Of a stretch of DNA of 64,000 nucleotides, positions 35,630 through 48,488 are shown piece after piece. The notes beneath the pieces were generated by a model. That model saw only the letters and a program-made list of their open reading frames with translations, searched no databases and was not told where the DNA came from. Position numbers and translations under genes: made by a program. Origin of the DNA: Salvator merianae (lineage: Eukaryota > Chordata > Lepidosauria > Squamata > Teiidae); NCBI GenBank assembly GCA_003586115.2, contig QVOM02000029.1, positions 27,387,556 to 27,451,555 of the forward strand. Reading direction: 5' to 3'. Position 1 is the stretch's first letter, and each line of letters opens with the position of its first letter.

Positions 35630-37014
35630 TACCTTTCAGTCTCTGGTAATAGGTTTTCTCTAATTTGATAACCTGACTTCTGGCATGGAGAAAATATGCA
35701 TAGATGTTATGCACATTTAAAGAGAAACAAATGGACCACACCTTTAGAATAAATTCAGTAACTTAATGGTCAAATTGTTCCTTTGTTCTGTTGCTCACAG
35801 TGCACATGAAAGTTTTGCAATTCATTTTTCATTTTCTTTTCAGAGATTATTATGGTTGTATCCAGCACTCTTCCAAGAAACTCAAAGCAGCTCATATGGG
35901 AAATAATATATTATTTTATGCACATGTGAGGAGAATAGGCTGAGAGACAGTAAGGAGCCCAGGATTTATTTTGTTCAAGATCCATATTCCATTTTTCCTG
36001 TCTTGGTTTTTTGGGTTTTTTTTGCAGCTTTAGAAGGGTGGCCATTGTCAAGTAACTTTTTCTTTGCAAAAGGTACTGATCTATATTCCAGCTGAATCAT
36101 CCTTGCGATGGCAAAGGCAGACCTTCAGGTGGAACAGATGTGCAGAAAGGTAAAAGCCATCCTTACCCATCAGGTCTATTTTGCTGGCCCAGACTACAAA
36201 ATGCTGATCCATTCCATAAGACATCTGCTAATCAGAAATAAATAAAAATCATTGCCATGAAAGAGAAGGAGATCAAGCCATGAAATTAGGCAAAGCTGGG
36301 TGATTCCACCCAACCCTGTAAAAGTGTCATTTTCCCATTTCAGTGTAAAGGTTGTAACACTTTTGATTGTATAACAGGCATCTGCTATTACAAAACCAAG
36401 AACTTTTAAAATAATGTTAGCCACACAACTACCTTTTTCATGAGACTCTCAATCTGTGTGGCTGTTGTTTGCTTTTCATACAGTTATGGTATGTGGTTGC
36501 TTTTCCAAGCTTGTGACAGATATGGATTCTGAAATTTTTTTAGCCTACAGCTTAATGTCACTGCTAGGAGACTTGTGGGCAAGATATGGTGAGCACTTAT
36601 GCCCTGCATTTTTGGCTCAATGTGCAACTGGTTGTCACTGTGGAAATGGGCTGCAGGACTAGATGTGCCAGAGGTCCAATTCAGCATGACACTTATGCAT
36701 TTAAGTCAACTGAAGAGTTTTATTGTTGGGGGGGCAGTTATTTCCCAAGGTCACAATTGTAGGTTATACTTCTATCATAAATAATAATGCTGCTACATAG
36801 AGTAATGGCAAAATGCCTCCCCTCCCCAAAGTAAATGGTAGATTCTATAATATAAAATAAAAAATGACAGGCAAATTGATGAACACAATCGCATGTGTAT
36901 GGAGCTGGAAAACTATGATATCAATAGTCCTAGTAATACAACCAAAATGTGATGCAGTCATGTGGACAATTAGTCAGCAACTGAGCACAATAACCTCAGG
37001 TTTGGACTCTGTCA
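35630..37014. other. Intergenic, no feature recognised
   Basis: AT-rich. A short LINE-tail-like phrase (GGGCTGCAGGACTAGATGTG) occurs near 36645. Nothing else is nameable. Confidence 0.35.
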
Positions 37015-37074
37015 ATGGCTGTGCAGAAAAGGGTATCTAGAATGATCAGGGGGCTAGAACACTTTCCATACAAA

Positions 37075-38287
37075 GGGTGTTTTTGCACTTACAGGAGAAG
37101 AACGCTTAAATTAGCAAGCTTTAGGCTAGTGAGGATGGAGTCCGGTGGGTGCCTTTCGCACTCATTAGCAAAGGAAAAGACTGCAAGCTGACCAGCAGGG
37201 GGAGCAATGCAAATAGGGATGCATTAGGCTGGAAGCAATGTCGGCAATCATAGAGGCACGAATGCAAAGACAGAGCTAGTAATTCAAACCATAGAGCTAG
37301 TAATTTCAAGAGAGAGGGCTGTTTTCAAAGCGGGGCCCTCCCCGCCACCATTTCAAACCTGGAAGTAGTGTGAACGGAGCTCCCCCTGATCTGCACCTGA
37401 TCACACAAGTCGGCTTCAGGACTGCAAGGGTCTGTTCGCACTTATAACTAGCAAGCATCAAGGATGCTTGCTAGACAAGTGCATTGGCACAGGCAGACGG
37501 CCGTAGCGACCGGCAGCGGACTTGATCCGCTGCCGATCGTTACTAGCGCCCGGACAAGAAAAAGGTGTCCGAATCCTCACCTGAAGCTCAAAGTGAGCTT
37601 CAGGTGAGGATTCATTCGCACTCACCTTCTTGTCCATGGCGGCGGCCATCTTCTGGGCGATCAGCCCACCCATCATGCATTGCGTGATCATGTGATCACG
37701 CAATGCATGATGGGCAATGGAGTCTACCCCTTCGCGCAGGCCCTAATAGGCCAGTACGAGGCCCTAATCGAGCCCACGCTGCCGCGATCGGGCCAGGGAC
37801 CACTGGAAGAGGCCGCGTTGCCCCGTCCGGCGTCCTGGTGCCCGGTTGCGGGCGCGAATGGCGGTCACCGCAGCAGCAGCCTACAAAGCATCAGGCCACT
37901 GCCATGGCGACCGGGAGGCCCGCGCGCTGCGCCATGATGACATCATCACTGCGCAGGCCTCCCAGTCGCCATGGTGAGCATCAGGGATGGATAATGGTGT
38001 TCGCACTGGCAAACGCCATTATCCAGCTTTGGGTCTGTTTTCAGGCCCCATCGTGCAGACGGTGTTTGCACGATGGGGTCTGTTCCACGCTAGAATGGGC
38101 TAATTAGCCCATTCTAGCGTGGAAAGTGCGAACAGGCCCCAATTTACTGCAGCAGCCTTACTTAGCTTCAGGTGAGGACCAGGTGGACTTCAGTGAGATT
38201 CAGGGCTGGTGATTCTGTTTGTGGGTGCGAAACCACCTGACTAGCAAGTGGACCGGAACATTCCTCTCACTAAGTGTGAACAGGACC
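37075..38287. mobile_element. Outer PIF/Harbinger-like TIR element, inserted in CR1
   Basis: Left terminus GGGTGTTTTTGCACTTACAG; right terminus CACTAAGTGTGAACAGGACC (inverted and diverged). AAA flanks both ends (37072-37074 and 38288-38290), a 3-bp target duplication. Removing the inner element leaves about 500 bp with no coding frame. Confidence 0.75.
37428..38139. mobile_element. Inner PIF/Harbinger-like TIR element, serial hairpins
   Basis: Termini GGGTCTGTTCGCACTT and AAGTGCGAACAGGCCC. The target duplication is CAA (37425-37427 and 38140-38142). Hairpins: GAATCCTCACCTGAAG...CTTCAGGTGAGGATTC (37571-37612), GCATTGCGTGATCA/TGATCACGCAATGC (37677-37706), CCCCATCGTGCAGAC...CACGATGGGG (about 38045-38077) and CTAGAATGGGCTAATTAGCC with its mirror (about 38089-38120). 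712 bp, CpG-rich, no transposase. A shorter and cleaner relative of 14980-16095. Confidence 0.88.
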
Positions 38288-38760
38288 AAAATCTAGGCCT
38301 CTTCAGCCTTGAAAGATGGTGCTTAAGAGGAGACCTGATTGAAGTTTATAAAATCATGCATGGTTTGGAAAGTGTGGATAGAGAACAACATTAGAACCAG
38401 AGGTCACTCTATGAAATTTTTTTTTACCCAGCAGATCATTGGTCTATGGAATGAATTAGCTGAGCGGGTGGTGAAAGCCACCAGCCTGGATGGCTTTACA
38501 AGGAGCTGGACAAATTCGTGGCGAACAGAAGTATCAATGGCTACTAGAAATATTGCCTAGGTACTGCCTCCAGGTTGAAGGGACAGGCAAGATGTCTCTG
38601 AAGTCATTTACAGAAATTCATGAACAGATGAAGGTTTTGTCCTTGCCAATGCCCAGCAGCAACTGGTGGGCCACTGCATGAGACAGGATGCTGGACTAGA
38701 TGGGCCAGGGCCTGACTGAGCAGGGTTCCTCTCAAACTCTTATGTCCTTATGCATCCAGA

Positions 38761-41700
38761 CGGCAAGGAGAAATGCAGTGTAGAATACAGTGCAGCGGCA
38801 CAGAGGCCCCGTGAACAGGGATCACGCGCATTCTGCAGGTTACAAACACCTACCCTTAAAACCACAAGCCACCACTGGATACTATAGGGGACTGGATTGT
38901 TAAAATGGTGGAGTGGGCAGAAACAGACAAGATAAGGTGCTTACAAACTTTTTGAAGATTTGGCAGTTTTTAGCTGACTTTCTGCAGAGCACAGAGTAAG
39001 AGTTACTGATCACAGTTTTGAAGAGTGAACGGGACAGGACTTTCATTGGGGAAAGCTAAATGGAAGAAAAATTGAGGAGCAGAGCGTCAAATAACTGAGA
39101 GCCACGGTGAAGGAGATTGAGAGTCTTCTTTCTATGTGATCTTTATTATGTATTCTTTATTTTAATATATTTTTATTTCAATATTATATGTAAGTTTTAT
39201 ACTTTTCAACATTAAAAATTAAATGAGAAAAAAATAATACTGAACATTATGCACAAATTAGCCTCCTATTAACTAAAACGTTAGGAATGCCTCACAAACC
39301 CAGCCGTAGGTACAAGGTGAACATCCACCTTCTTCTTACACTGGCCAATATATCTCATTGCATCATAACATCACTGCCTGGCAGCATGTAATATAAAATC
39401 CCCAGCCATTGCCATGTCTCTAGATGAAAAGTCAATTCTTATTTGTAAAAGGAAGAGTGGACTTGGGCTGCCTCTACACGACCGCAGAAAAGGTCTTTTG
39501 AGCGAGAAGATCTGTGAAGCTGTGGAACAAAAATTCTACCTCTCTGAAGCGTCTGTTGGGTGTGGTTTAGTCCTGGACAGGAGATGATCCCAGAAGTTGA
39601 CCATTGTATGTCTGGTACTAAATCCCATCAGACTGAAATCACCCCCCATAAGTCACCACTGCTGTCACTCAACACAACAGTGGGAATGAATAAGAGTGAA
39701 ATCCATCCTCAGAGCAGTTTATCATGCTCTAGACATAGGTCTCAAAGGTGACTGCTATGTTCCAGCGTCATTTGTGAGTACCCATTTTATGTTGCATGGA
39801 TTTAGCCTTAATCTCTGAGCTATTGTGTGTGGTGGGACACTTCCCACAACAATTTTCTGGTTAAAATCTTCAAGAACTTGCCCAAACCATAATGATTATT
39901 TGCTTTTTCTGATCCATTCTCCTGCATCACACCCTCCCATTTCAAATTTCTATGTGCTAATAAATATCTTGATCTTTAATTGGAACAATTATTTTGATTA
40001 TTTTCCCCTTTCCCTCATATTTGATTTTATCATTATTATTACTTTGTTTATTTTGGGAGGCTCACTGACAATATTATGACAAACTCTCTAAAAATGAGTT
40101 CATGATATAGGTCATATTGGAGTACTGAAGAGCTCAGTAGATAAAGGCATGTGAAGTCTGGCTTCTCTTACTGTTTTTGGACTAGATCCTGGCTTTAATA
40201 AAATTCAGATTCTGTTGGTGTGTTCAATTACAAACAGTAAACAGGATAATTGTTGCAAACCTGGTGCATGACTTTCTTGCATTACCTTTTGAAATATATT
40301 CTTTTTTAAATGGAGGCATGCTTGATAAGCTCAAATAATATATCAAATTGCAAATTAACTGTGATATTTTTATTCAAGGTAAATCTGCTAAATTATTTAT
40401 GTACATTTTTATTGTACTCTATACCTTAAGGTCTCAGGGTTGGTTGAGTCAGTTAAAATACATTTTACGTGTTTTGAAGACTAATAACAATACAAATAAT
40501 GTTATATCTAGCAGGGGGGTTTATATTGTGTTTTTGTTATTGTGTATAATTTTGAGAATTTAGATAGAAAAGTGGTTAACAATTTCAAATAAGAAGTGTT
40601 TCCTGTCTACTGAAAAAAATAATAAATTATAAGGCACTTGAAAACCACTGTCATATTGAGGCCCAGAAAACATGTAGTTTTTTCAACAAAAGTATGAATA
40701 TTGTTCCACGTTGCCTTTTTCCATTTTTTTTAATTCCCAGTCTAGCCTGCAGCCACGAGATTCCTAGTGGTGTCCGATCAAGGATTAAGCAGGTCTGAGC
40801 CTGTTTAGTTTTCGAGATTAAAGATTCTTCTTATATTTTGTTTTTCGGTAAAGGAAAATCTGCAAATAATTGAGAAAAAGTATGGGCTGGCAGTTTGAAC
40901 AGTGCTAGAGAAGTATGAGCTGGCATTGGTATGACAATTTAATGAGAGTAGGATAAGAACCACTTTGTGTGATGGTGCTGAAAATTTGCTAAAAGTATGT
41001 AACAATTCTGTGCAATAACCTCAGGTCTGCGCTTATGACTTTTCCTAAATCAAAGTATTTGGATCCAAAACTACTTTCCTTTCTCCAGGAAATCTTACAC
41101 TTGAACATATTGAATTAACCAATCAGGAGTATAGGCAATGTCTAAGCATGCCATTTGGAAAGCCTAGATGTGAAACGCATGCATTAAAGATTCCTGAACC
41201 CCTACATTTGTTTGTTTGTTTGTTTTCAGGCTGTTATACATTTTAGATTCCCCAAAATAAGCCACAAAGAAGAAGCATTATAAATTAAATTCATGATTAC
41301 GCTGTAATCCACACAATGCATTATTTTAATGCTGGATATTATCTATCTTAGTTCTTGTTATTTATAGATTTGTAAATGTAATAAATAAATGAAATTTTTG
41401 AATTTTCCCTAGAATATCAGCACAGTTGTTTTCTGGCATGGTGTACACATTTTGTTGACAATTTTCTCTGCCTGAATGAAATGCTGCTTGTTTAGCACAA
41501 TCATGGGATTTGCAATAATGTAATCATGAGGCATCACTGACTTATGCAGCAACTATACTACAGGTTTTTTGGGGACTCCAGCCAGCCTCCAACCACTGAC
41601 AGAAATCAAATTAAAATTTGACCTTCTGTGCAGGTCCCGTGGTATTTCTGAGATAGTCCAGTTTTTGCAGAGAAAGATTTGTGAGTGAGGGGGTATTTGA

Positions 41701-42050
41701 AAAGCCATGTTATCATAAAGCTGAAATGTTTAATTACTTAAATGACAGCCTGAGGGCATCTGTTCCTCCAAGAATGGCTGCTTTGTTTATCACAGCAGCC
41801 CTGCTACTTTTAGACTGTCCTGCTTCTTTTCAGATCCTCTTAAAAGCTTGTAATGTTGGAGCAGCACACATATTATTGAGCCTTTAAGGGAAGGGAAGAA
41901 GGCATTTTTCATTTTCTTTCTCTTAATCTTTTGTTGCTATAACTGTCATCTATGAAAAACTGGAGATATAGGGTATCCATGGAAGTCCAGTCTACTGATA
42001 AAAGCCAATGGAGCCACATAGGTAAGATCCAAGTAATCAGTGTGTAACCA
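38761..42050. other. Intergenic, AT-rich, one LINE scrap
   Basis: Bases 40397-40475 match the 3' terminus of the L2-like LINE in reverse (ATTTATGTACATTTTTATTG, then CCTTAAGGTCTCAGGGTTGG). Otherwise nothing recognised; the open frames are short and AT-driven. Confidence 0.45.
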
Positions 42051-42247
42051 GTGCCCACCTACCCTTAAGTTTTAATCCAACTTCGATCCACTTTTAGAAT
42101 GAAGAAAACGCATCGTCAAAGTGACAAGTCATTTTCTTTCTCTAATACCTAATCCAAAAGTGAATTTTCTGGCTGAGATACTATGGAAGGAAAACAGCTT
42201 ATCACTTTGTTGATGTATTCTTGCTGATCAAATGTGAATCAAGACTC
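42051..42247. mobile_element. Palindromic MITE, copy 2 of 3 (degraded)
   Basis: CCCTTAAGTTTTAATCCAAC, TTCGATCCACTTTTAGAATG, TCATTTTCTTTCTCTAATAC and CTAATCCAAAAGTGAATTTT follow the order of the 48.5-kb copy. The right terminus is heavily mutated. Confidence 0.7.
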
Positions 42248-43879
42248 AGTCCACTTCACTGCTGTGCACACATTAATGCAAGTTAAATGCACAACATCTG
42301 GTCCTACAGATCTTTATTTCCTTGCTGAGGCTGGTCCAGGTAGCCCATCTGATCTTCAGCCACCACATCCCAACCGCTCTGTCCACAGCAAGTTGATTGG
42401 CTGTTTTGTGAGTCACTCTCTAGGCAGTTTCATTTCAGGGAGTAGTTTGCTCACACAGCAACGAGTGATTTACTAGAAGTCAGGGAATGGTTTGAGGAAT
42501 GGAAGTTATTTTCCCACCACCACGCACACGTTAATAGTTTGCTGAATCCCTCCTTCCCTTCCACAGGCAGTTAAATGGGTCTCCCCTCAACTGCTTGAGT
42601 GCAATTGCCTAATGATTTTTCTAGGCACAATGAGCTGTAATTCACAAATTTGTGATTTCCAATGGTTTCTAGGACTTTATGCTTGAAATGTTAAAGATAT
42701 GATTTTAGGTTATTCCCCACTATGTTAACCTTTCTTGATGATCTAACTGTGCACACAAGATTGGAGTTTTTTTCTGACCAGAAATAATGACTCAGTCTGT
42801 ATCCAGGCAGGGTCTAAAATGTGGGATTATTCCAGGGCTATGTTCAGTTTGCCACACATATCCATGGCAATCCTCAAATAGCCCTGGGATGAAGGGGTGA
42901 ATTCTCATATTATTGCTATTCTAGGGAAATCCACTTCCAACCTGGGTTTTCCCAGAACAGCAATACAGGCTTACCTATCTGGAGGAACAATGAGAAGTAA
43001 TTGTGGAATCTAAACAAGATTTTCTTTCACCATCTGAAGGCAACCTCAAGTGGACTATCTAGAACACTGAAGGAGAAGAACCAGACTGCCTGATGTAGTG
43101 ATACTCTCTTCTAAAACAATATACTTCCAAACTTCTAGAAAAAGCATCTTATAATAACAATTACATATAATTTTCATCTTATGTTAATAAATCCTAATTT
43201 TATAGGGAAATGGTTGTCCTTAGTAATGTTATAAAAAACAGTATTTTCAAAAGAAATGATAATCCTATTCCTCTCTTGTTTCCTGTTTTTGATCTAAATG
43301 TACGATCAGTTGTAGAAAGTACCATCCAAAACAAAAAACCAGCAGCAGTCTGTGATTTAGAACCATAGGAGGTAATGAGGAAAGAAGAAGCAGTGATTGG
43401 AAACCTCAGTTTGATATTCTCAAACAGTGTTTTTTATCTGCAATAGATAAAATGAGTTTTGGGAACCTCCGAGTGAGACTTCCACAGGGAGGTCTTCCTC
43501 ACCACTATAATGCAAATACATGTTGCCTACTGACATGTCCAAATGCAGACAGCATTGATCAGGGACACATAGATGGGTTCTGGAGCTGGACTGCTCCAAC
43601 TGATCCCAATCCTACAAGAGCGGTCCACCACAGGTAAGTGCAGAAACGGCCTAAATTGTGAGTACAATGGCTTGGATCCAGAACAATTATACTTGAATGT
43701 CACTGAAAGAAATGTGGTTGAAACCATGACTGAATTTTTTATACTGATATGATTTGGAAGAACCAACTGCCCAGGCTTACCAAAAAGAAAAAAGAAAAAA
43801 AAAAGGATAACTGTGTTCAGTAGGGCTTATTTCCAGGACTGCAGCATCAGAGTGGAGTCAAGCTTGCAAAATATGTTCA
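42248..43879. other. Intergenic, no gene recognised
   Basis: Mixed sequence. A phrase near 43810 (CTGTGTTCAGTAGGGCTTAT) resembles the short reptile repeat also seen at 46.95 kb. Nothing else is nameable. Confidence 0.35.
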
Positions 43880-44690
43880 CTGCTTCCTTGATACAGAAGT
43901 TAAGGACAGCAATCTATTTGCTGCATGAGTTGATTTGCAAGTGCCTTAACACTTTTCAAAATCGAAAGTACGAACTCTTGATTGTTTAGTAAACGTAATA
44001 CCAGATCATCACTGTCTAAGGACAGGCAAGAATCAAAGCAGACAATCCAAGAAAGTGAAGAAAGCATTTGACCATAAAGACCTATTTTAAGCAAAACAAC
44101 ATTCCAGAATGTGTCGTTGCTATTTTTGAGGCGGATTATGTCACTTGGCTTTTGGGCTTTCAGCTTTCACAACATCCAAGTGAAGCCCTATCTCATCAGC
44201 AGACATGTCTTGTAATGCTTTTCTCCTTGAATTGTGTTGTAAGCTTTCCAAAATGGAGTGAACTTGTGAGAAAAGTTCTGATAGAGCGAAATAAGTGAAA
44301 TTGCTCTTTTTAGATAGTCTTATCTGACATGTACGGTTGCACTTCTGAACTCGAGAGCTCACATTCCGCTTAAGCAATTGGCACAGTAAATTCCTCCATA
44401 CAACTCAGCAGGCTTACATTATGTAGAAAACAGTCAAAAGACTGAAAAACCAGCATAGCTACAGGCAGCATCTTTTTCTCCTTTCTGCCACTGCACAATG
44501 AACACACACATTCAAAATAGTTGATAATTTGGAGATGTGACACTAAAAACTTTTCCAGGTGAAGTTTCCTTTGCTGCAGTGGTTCTGAGAAGTCCAGCGT
44601 TATTCTCTGCATTACTGAACCCCATGAGGGATGATCCAAGCGTTTCTCTTGCCAAGTTATTCCGCAATTGCTAGGAAAATGTGTTTTCCA
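43880..44690 (-). pseudogene. Unidentified protein-coding-like stretch, broken frames
   Basis: Three consecutive minus-strand frames have complex, non-repetitive protein character. Frame one, 44680-44370, reads NCGITWQEKRLDHPSWGSVM and later ECVCSLCSGRKEKKMLPVAM, then CFLHNVSLLSCMEE. Frame two, 44377-44141, reads FALSELFSQVHSILESLQHN and then ALQDMSADEIGLHLDV. Frame three, 44094-43900, reads LSLDSDDLVLRLLNNQEFVL and then SILKSVKALANQLMQQ. A weak acceptor-like TTTTCCTAG lies just upstream of the first. The frames are joined by one frameshift and a short gap with stops. It looks like a helical protein from an unprocessed exon or a retrocopy that has decayed. I do not recognise the family, and chance open frames remain possible. 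Confidence 0.35.
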
Positions 44691-45289
44691 AGCCCAGGCT
44701 GGATCTGTGCACTAGATGGATTGTTTTAATGCATCAAGGAATGACAACTGAATCCATTTCAACAAATGCCATTATCAGTCCGTTAAGAAAAAGAAAGAAA
44801 GAAAATCATCTGGCTTAGGAGTAACTGGAAAGAACAGCAGTGAAACCTACCCAGACTCTTCTTCCTTAGATATGAAGTTAATGAAGTGTTAGGTTATACG
44901 TTGCTCACACAGAGTGTAGTTCCTCGGCTCCTTAAGCTCTCTTTCAATAGTAATTCATTCTGAGCACTTGTTAGATGCTATAGGGCTTGAACCCTGATAG
45001 GCCCCTGCTTCCTACAACAATTTTCCTCCAATATAGGAGGTTTCCACCTCCCAACAAGTCTCAGGCTGCTGTACATTGAGGGGGGAGCTACATGATACCA
45101 TAGAAAACACACGTTCCCAATCTCATGATTTTGTGCAAAAAAGAATGGAAATTTGGATCTCATAGTAGCTACTACTACTACTAAGAGAAGGAAGGTTCTG
45201 CATCCATCACTTCAACCTTGGAAAAGGGCAAACAGACATCCTTCTCCCCACCAATTACTCTTGGATATTCCTTCTCAGCTGCATTTCTC

Positions 45290-45625
45290 CACAATCTGCC
45301 TTAAGATCTGCAGATGAGGCCCTCCTGGTTGTACCACCTTCAATAGCTAAAGGGGTGGGCACCCGGGATAGGGCCTTTTCAGTGGTGACCCCCACTGAAC
45401 ACTCTTCCCCCGAGGTGTCAAGCTTCTTCACTTTACATCTTTAGGAGAGCAGTAAAAATGCATCTATTTACCCTTGCCTTTGGCTAAAGGTCCAGCTTCC
45501 CCTCCCTACTTTCAGGCTACAGCTTTATTGTGTGACTTTTAATTTTTTAATTTTTTTTTAAATGTTGTAACCCGCCCTGAGACCTTATCCTATAGAGGCA
45601 GGATAAAAATGCAAATAAATAGTTA
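45290..45625 (+). mobile_element. L2-like LINE 3' end
   Basis: CTCCTGGTTGTACCACCTTC, GGGGTGGGCACCCGGGATAG and CAGTAAAAATGCATCTATTT align with 33.43-33.62 kb. The 3' UTR AACCCGCCCTGAGACCTTAT ends ATAAAAATGCAAATAAATAG. Confidence 0.85.
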
Positions 45626-46940
45626 GTTTTTCACAGGCATCATAGGGAAAAGCAGATTATGAAATGCTGACAGGTTGAGAAGTAGACAAAAAAGCTTGTG
45701 ACTGATCACTAGCCTTTCTGATCTGCCAGTTCTCTCCTTCAAAACCCCCTCATCTCCCTGCTAATGGAAAGGAATTTTCCTTTTTGTTGTCACATTTGTT
45801 TGCTTGTTTAATTATTCCATTGTTTTTTCTCACATGCCCATCACCCAAAGATCCCAGGGAAAGATCAATTCACAGGATAACTAACTTTTTGCAAACATAA
45901 GAAGTCCATTCTCATGCAATGTTTGCAGAACAAGAGCCAATGGAGTATGAATAACCTTTACTAGTCAAATACTGAGAACCACTTTCTATGGCATGTCTCT
46001 CCTATATACCCACTCTTTTCCAGACAACTGTCCATGCAGAAGCAGTCCCATTTGTGAGCTCCAGCAGGCAGCTGAAGACACTTACTATCCTGTTCAGCCA
46101 TAATGGCCTGCAGCAACACTGTGGTCAGAAGATAATAGAATGCCAGATATGTGGAAGACCCAGGTGACACATCCAGATTGCCATCAATGTAGGCTCTAGA
46201 CTAAGAAGACTGGGTTGGTGATGCCAGAACTGGCACATACTTCTAGCTAAATATTATGTAATTTATTTATTCATTTATTTGTGTCTTTGTCTTCCAGTTA
46301 CTTGAATAATATTGAAGGCTGCTAATAGCAAAAATAAATAAAAATTAAAATTAAACTAATGATGCTCAGGGGCATAGAAGAAAAACTCAGACTCATGTGC
46401 AAGCCATGTCTCACTTTCAAAATGAAGGAGGCTTTCTTTGGACTGTGTTGGGGGAGACATCTCAATTGTTCCTTGAAAAGATGCCTCTTTCTCTCCACTT
46501 TTGAACCAGGAAGCATTCTTCAACATGGTGCAATGAAACATATCTGTTGAGGGCAGCAGAATTGTGATCTCGGAAAATAGTCCCTCGGACAACAATCCTG
46601 CCTGGTATTGGGGTGGCTCAATTGTCGTGAGACACCTACTGCCAGTGCAAATGGAGACATGGTGGCAGAAGGCACTTTATCAGCCTTCTCATTAGGTAAG
46701 TGGAGACATGGACTCAATTAATAAATGGAAGGTTCATGGCACTATCTCTGCCAGAATTAAGCATAGGCTCACTGAACCAGGTGTCCCTTAAACTGCTTTT
46801 TAAATATGTCCTATGTTGTTTTAAATATACATGCACTGAAGGGGAAAATAAGAGAGATACAGATCAAAAATATTCAATATGTTGCAAGGTGAAAAGTTAA
46901 AAGGATGGAAAAAGATTGCTGGGTGGGGGAGCATGGGAAC
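45626..46940. other. Intergenic, no feature recognised
   Basis: Short T/A-rich microsatellite-like ATTTATTTATTCATTTATTT at about 46260. No conserved frame. Confidence 0.35.
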
Positions 46941-47015
46941 TTGGGCTGCAATCCAGCACACACTTACCTGGGAGTAAAGCCCACTGTGCTCAGAGAGACC
47001 TACTTGTTAACAGAC
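46941..47015. repeat. Short interspersed reptile repeat
   Basis: GGGCTGCAATCCAGCACACA, CTTACCTGGGAGTAAAGCCC and CTGTGCTCAGAGAGACCTAC form the roughly 80-bp repeat found many times in squamate DNA (GGCTGCAATCCTA...GGGAGTAAG type). Confidence 0.65.
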
Positions 47016-47099
47016 AAAATTTACATTTTACTGAAAATGCCTGTGTGGGGGGGAATCTCATAAACACTGATAATGTGATATTGCCTGTTGTCCTCAAAC

Positions 47100-47193
47100 A
47101 GGTGTGAGCATGACATATATATATATACACATATAGGCTGCTTCTCCAGGTGTGAGCATGACATATATATACACACATATAGGCTGCTTCTCC
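47100..47193. repeat. Two tandem copies of a 46-48 bp unit
   Basis: AGGTGTGAGCATGACATATA, a TA/CA dinucleotide run and then TAGGCTGCTTCTCC occur twice head to tail. The copies differ only in the dinucleotide run. Confidence 0.9.
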
Positions 47194-48069
47194 ATTACAC
47201 TACAAAAGCACCTTTAGGTCAGATTCATTACTTCCAATGGAACCAGCTGCACTGAATGCCTGATTAAGGTGCCTTTACTGCATAATGGAGATGCAGCTAA
47301 ATAGATGCAGAACGTATGTAGCTTATAGATAATTACAAATGCTAGTGTTTGTGTTATTTTTTTCTATTACATAGAGACCTAGATGATAATTATTCTAATA
47401 GTCTAATATTGAGGTCAGCAGTGCTGCAATTGCCACTCCAATAAATATATATTTGAATAATAATAGTTTAGTGTTCAGAACTGAAATAAAATAACCACAA
47501 TTAAACCTCAGTCTTTCTGGAAACCATATAATATCTGGGTGTCCAATAACCCCAGACCACCCAATCTTCAGCTGACTGTTGGTTATCCAAGTTAAACCCC
47601 ACCACCTTCCAACAGTATAAAATATTGGATATTTTAAGGTTCTTATGAACAAGACACAACACAATAAATTTTACATCGAAAGTAAAATGTTATTTTAAGC
47701 ATAAAGGAAAAAAAAAACCCAAGACCTGTTTTTGTAAATGAATTAGAACTTCTTTAATAAAAAAAAAGATTCAAAATTATCCATTTATCTTCTGTTTCAC
47801 TTCCAAATTATAAGGCTCATTATATAAACAGGAGACAGCTGGCTAAGGAAATTTTCATAAATGACTTTTTCCCCTATAGCTGGACCTTTTCCTTGGCTCA
47901 GAAGAATTTAATATAAAGTACCCAACTCTGTTAAAATGTGCAACTTTTAATGTGTAACTCTTGCAACTACAGGAAGTCTTCTCACATAAACCTGTAATCT
48001 GTATTGCTACACTGCCTTGATTTGTTCTAATTTTGCAAATTTCTGTACTTAATTGTTTCAGATCTTCAA

Positions 48070-48300
48070 ACAAAATTTAATATGAGTAAACACAAAGTAC
48101 AGTCTTCAAATGATCATTTCATTTATTGATGGGAAAAAAACTTAAACATCTCTATCACCCATGTGAAAAAGTGATTGTCCTCCTAAACCTGGTTGTGCCT
48201 CCTTTAACAACAACTGCAACCAAACATTTCTGATAACTGGAGATCCGTCTTCCACATTGCTGTGCTTGAAGGCTTTTTAAATGGTTCCCTTTCGTGCCTG
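48070..48300. mobile_element. Old DNA transposon remnant
   Basis: CCATGTGAAAAAGTGATTGT, CCTGGTTGTGCCTCCTTTAA and CAACAACTGCAACCAAACAT, followed by ATAACTGGAGATC, form a phrase set I know from a widely spread vertebrate DNA transposon. I cannot assign the superfamily from memory with certainty. Confidence 0.5.
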
Positions 48301-48488
48301 CAGATACGGAATTCTGGGAGAGTATTTTGTTTAATAGTCACAAGGGTTTCCAGGAAGCATAGAAAGAAGCATGAACACTGGATCCAAAATGGATCCTTCT
48401 ACATTGCTCATTTCTGAGGTAGTCTTGAATGTGCACTCGTAAGGGTAAGGTGTGTAGTGAAGACCCTGAAAGGAATATATATATCTTT

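Larger units (their letters stand above)
37015..38760 (+). mobile_element. CR1/L3-type LINE interrupted by nested DNA elements
   Basis: LINE sequence occupies 37015-37074 (AGAATGATCAGGGGGCTAGA) and resumes at 38291 with ATCTAGGCCTCTTCAGCCTT. The resumed frame reads FSLERWCLRGDLIEVYKIMH, then the DHWSME region. The 3' tail (TGCCTCCAGGTTGAAGGGAC, GGATGCTGGACTAGATGGGC) ends near TCTTATGTCCTTATG at 38753. The interruption is a 1.2-kb transposon with AAA on both sides. Confidence 0.85.

Noticed and set aside
35440..35741. Four overlapping open frames of 60-94 codons
   Set aside because: They are translations of the TTCC/CT/CTTT microsatellite.
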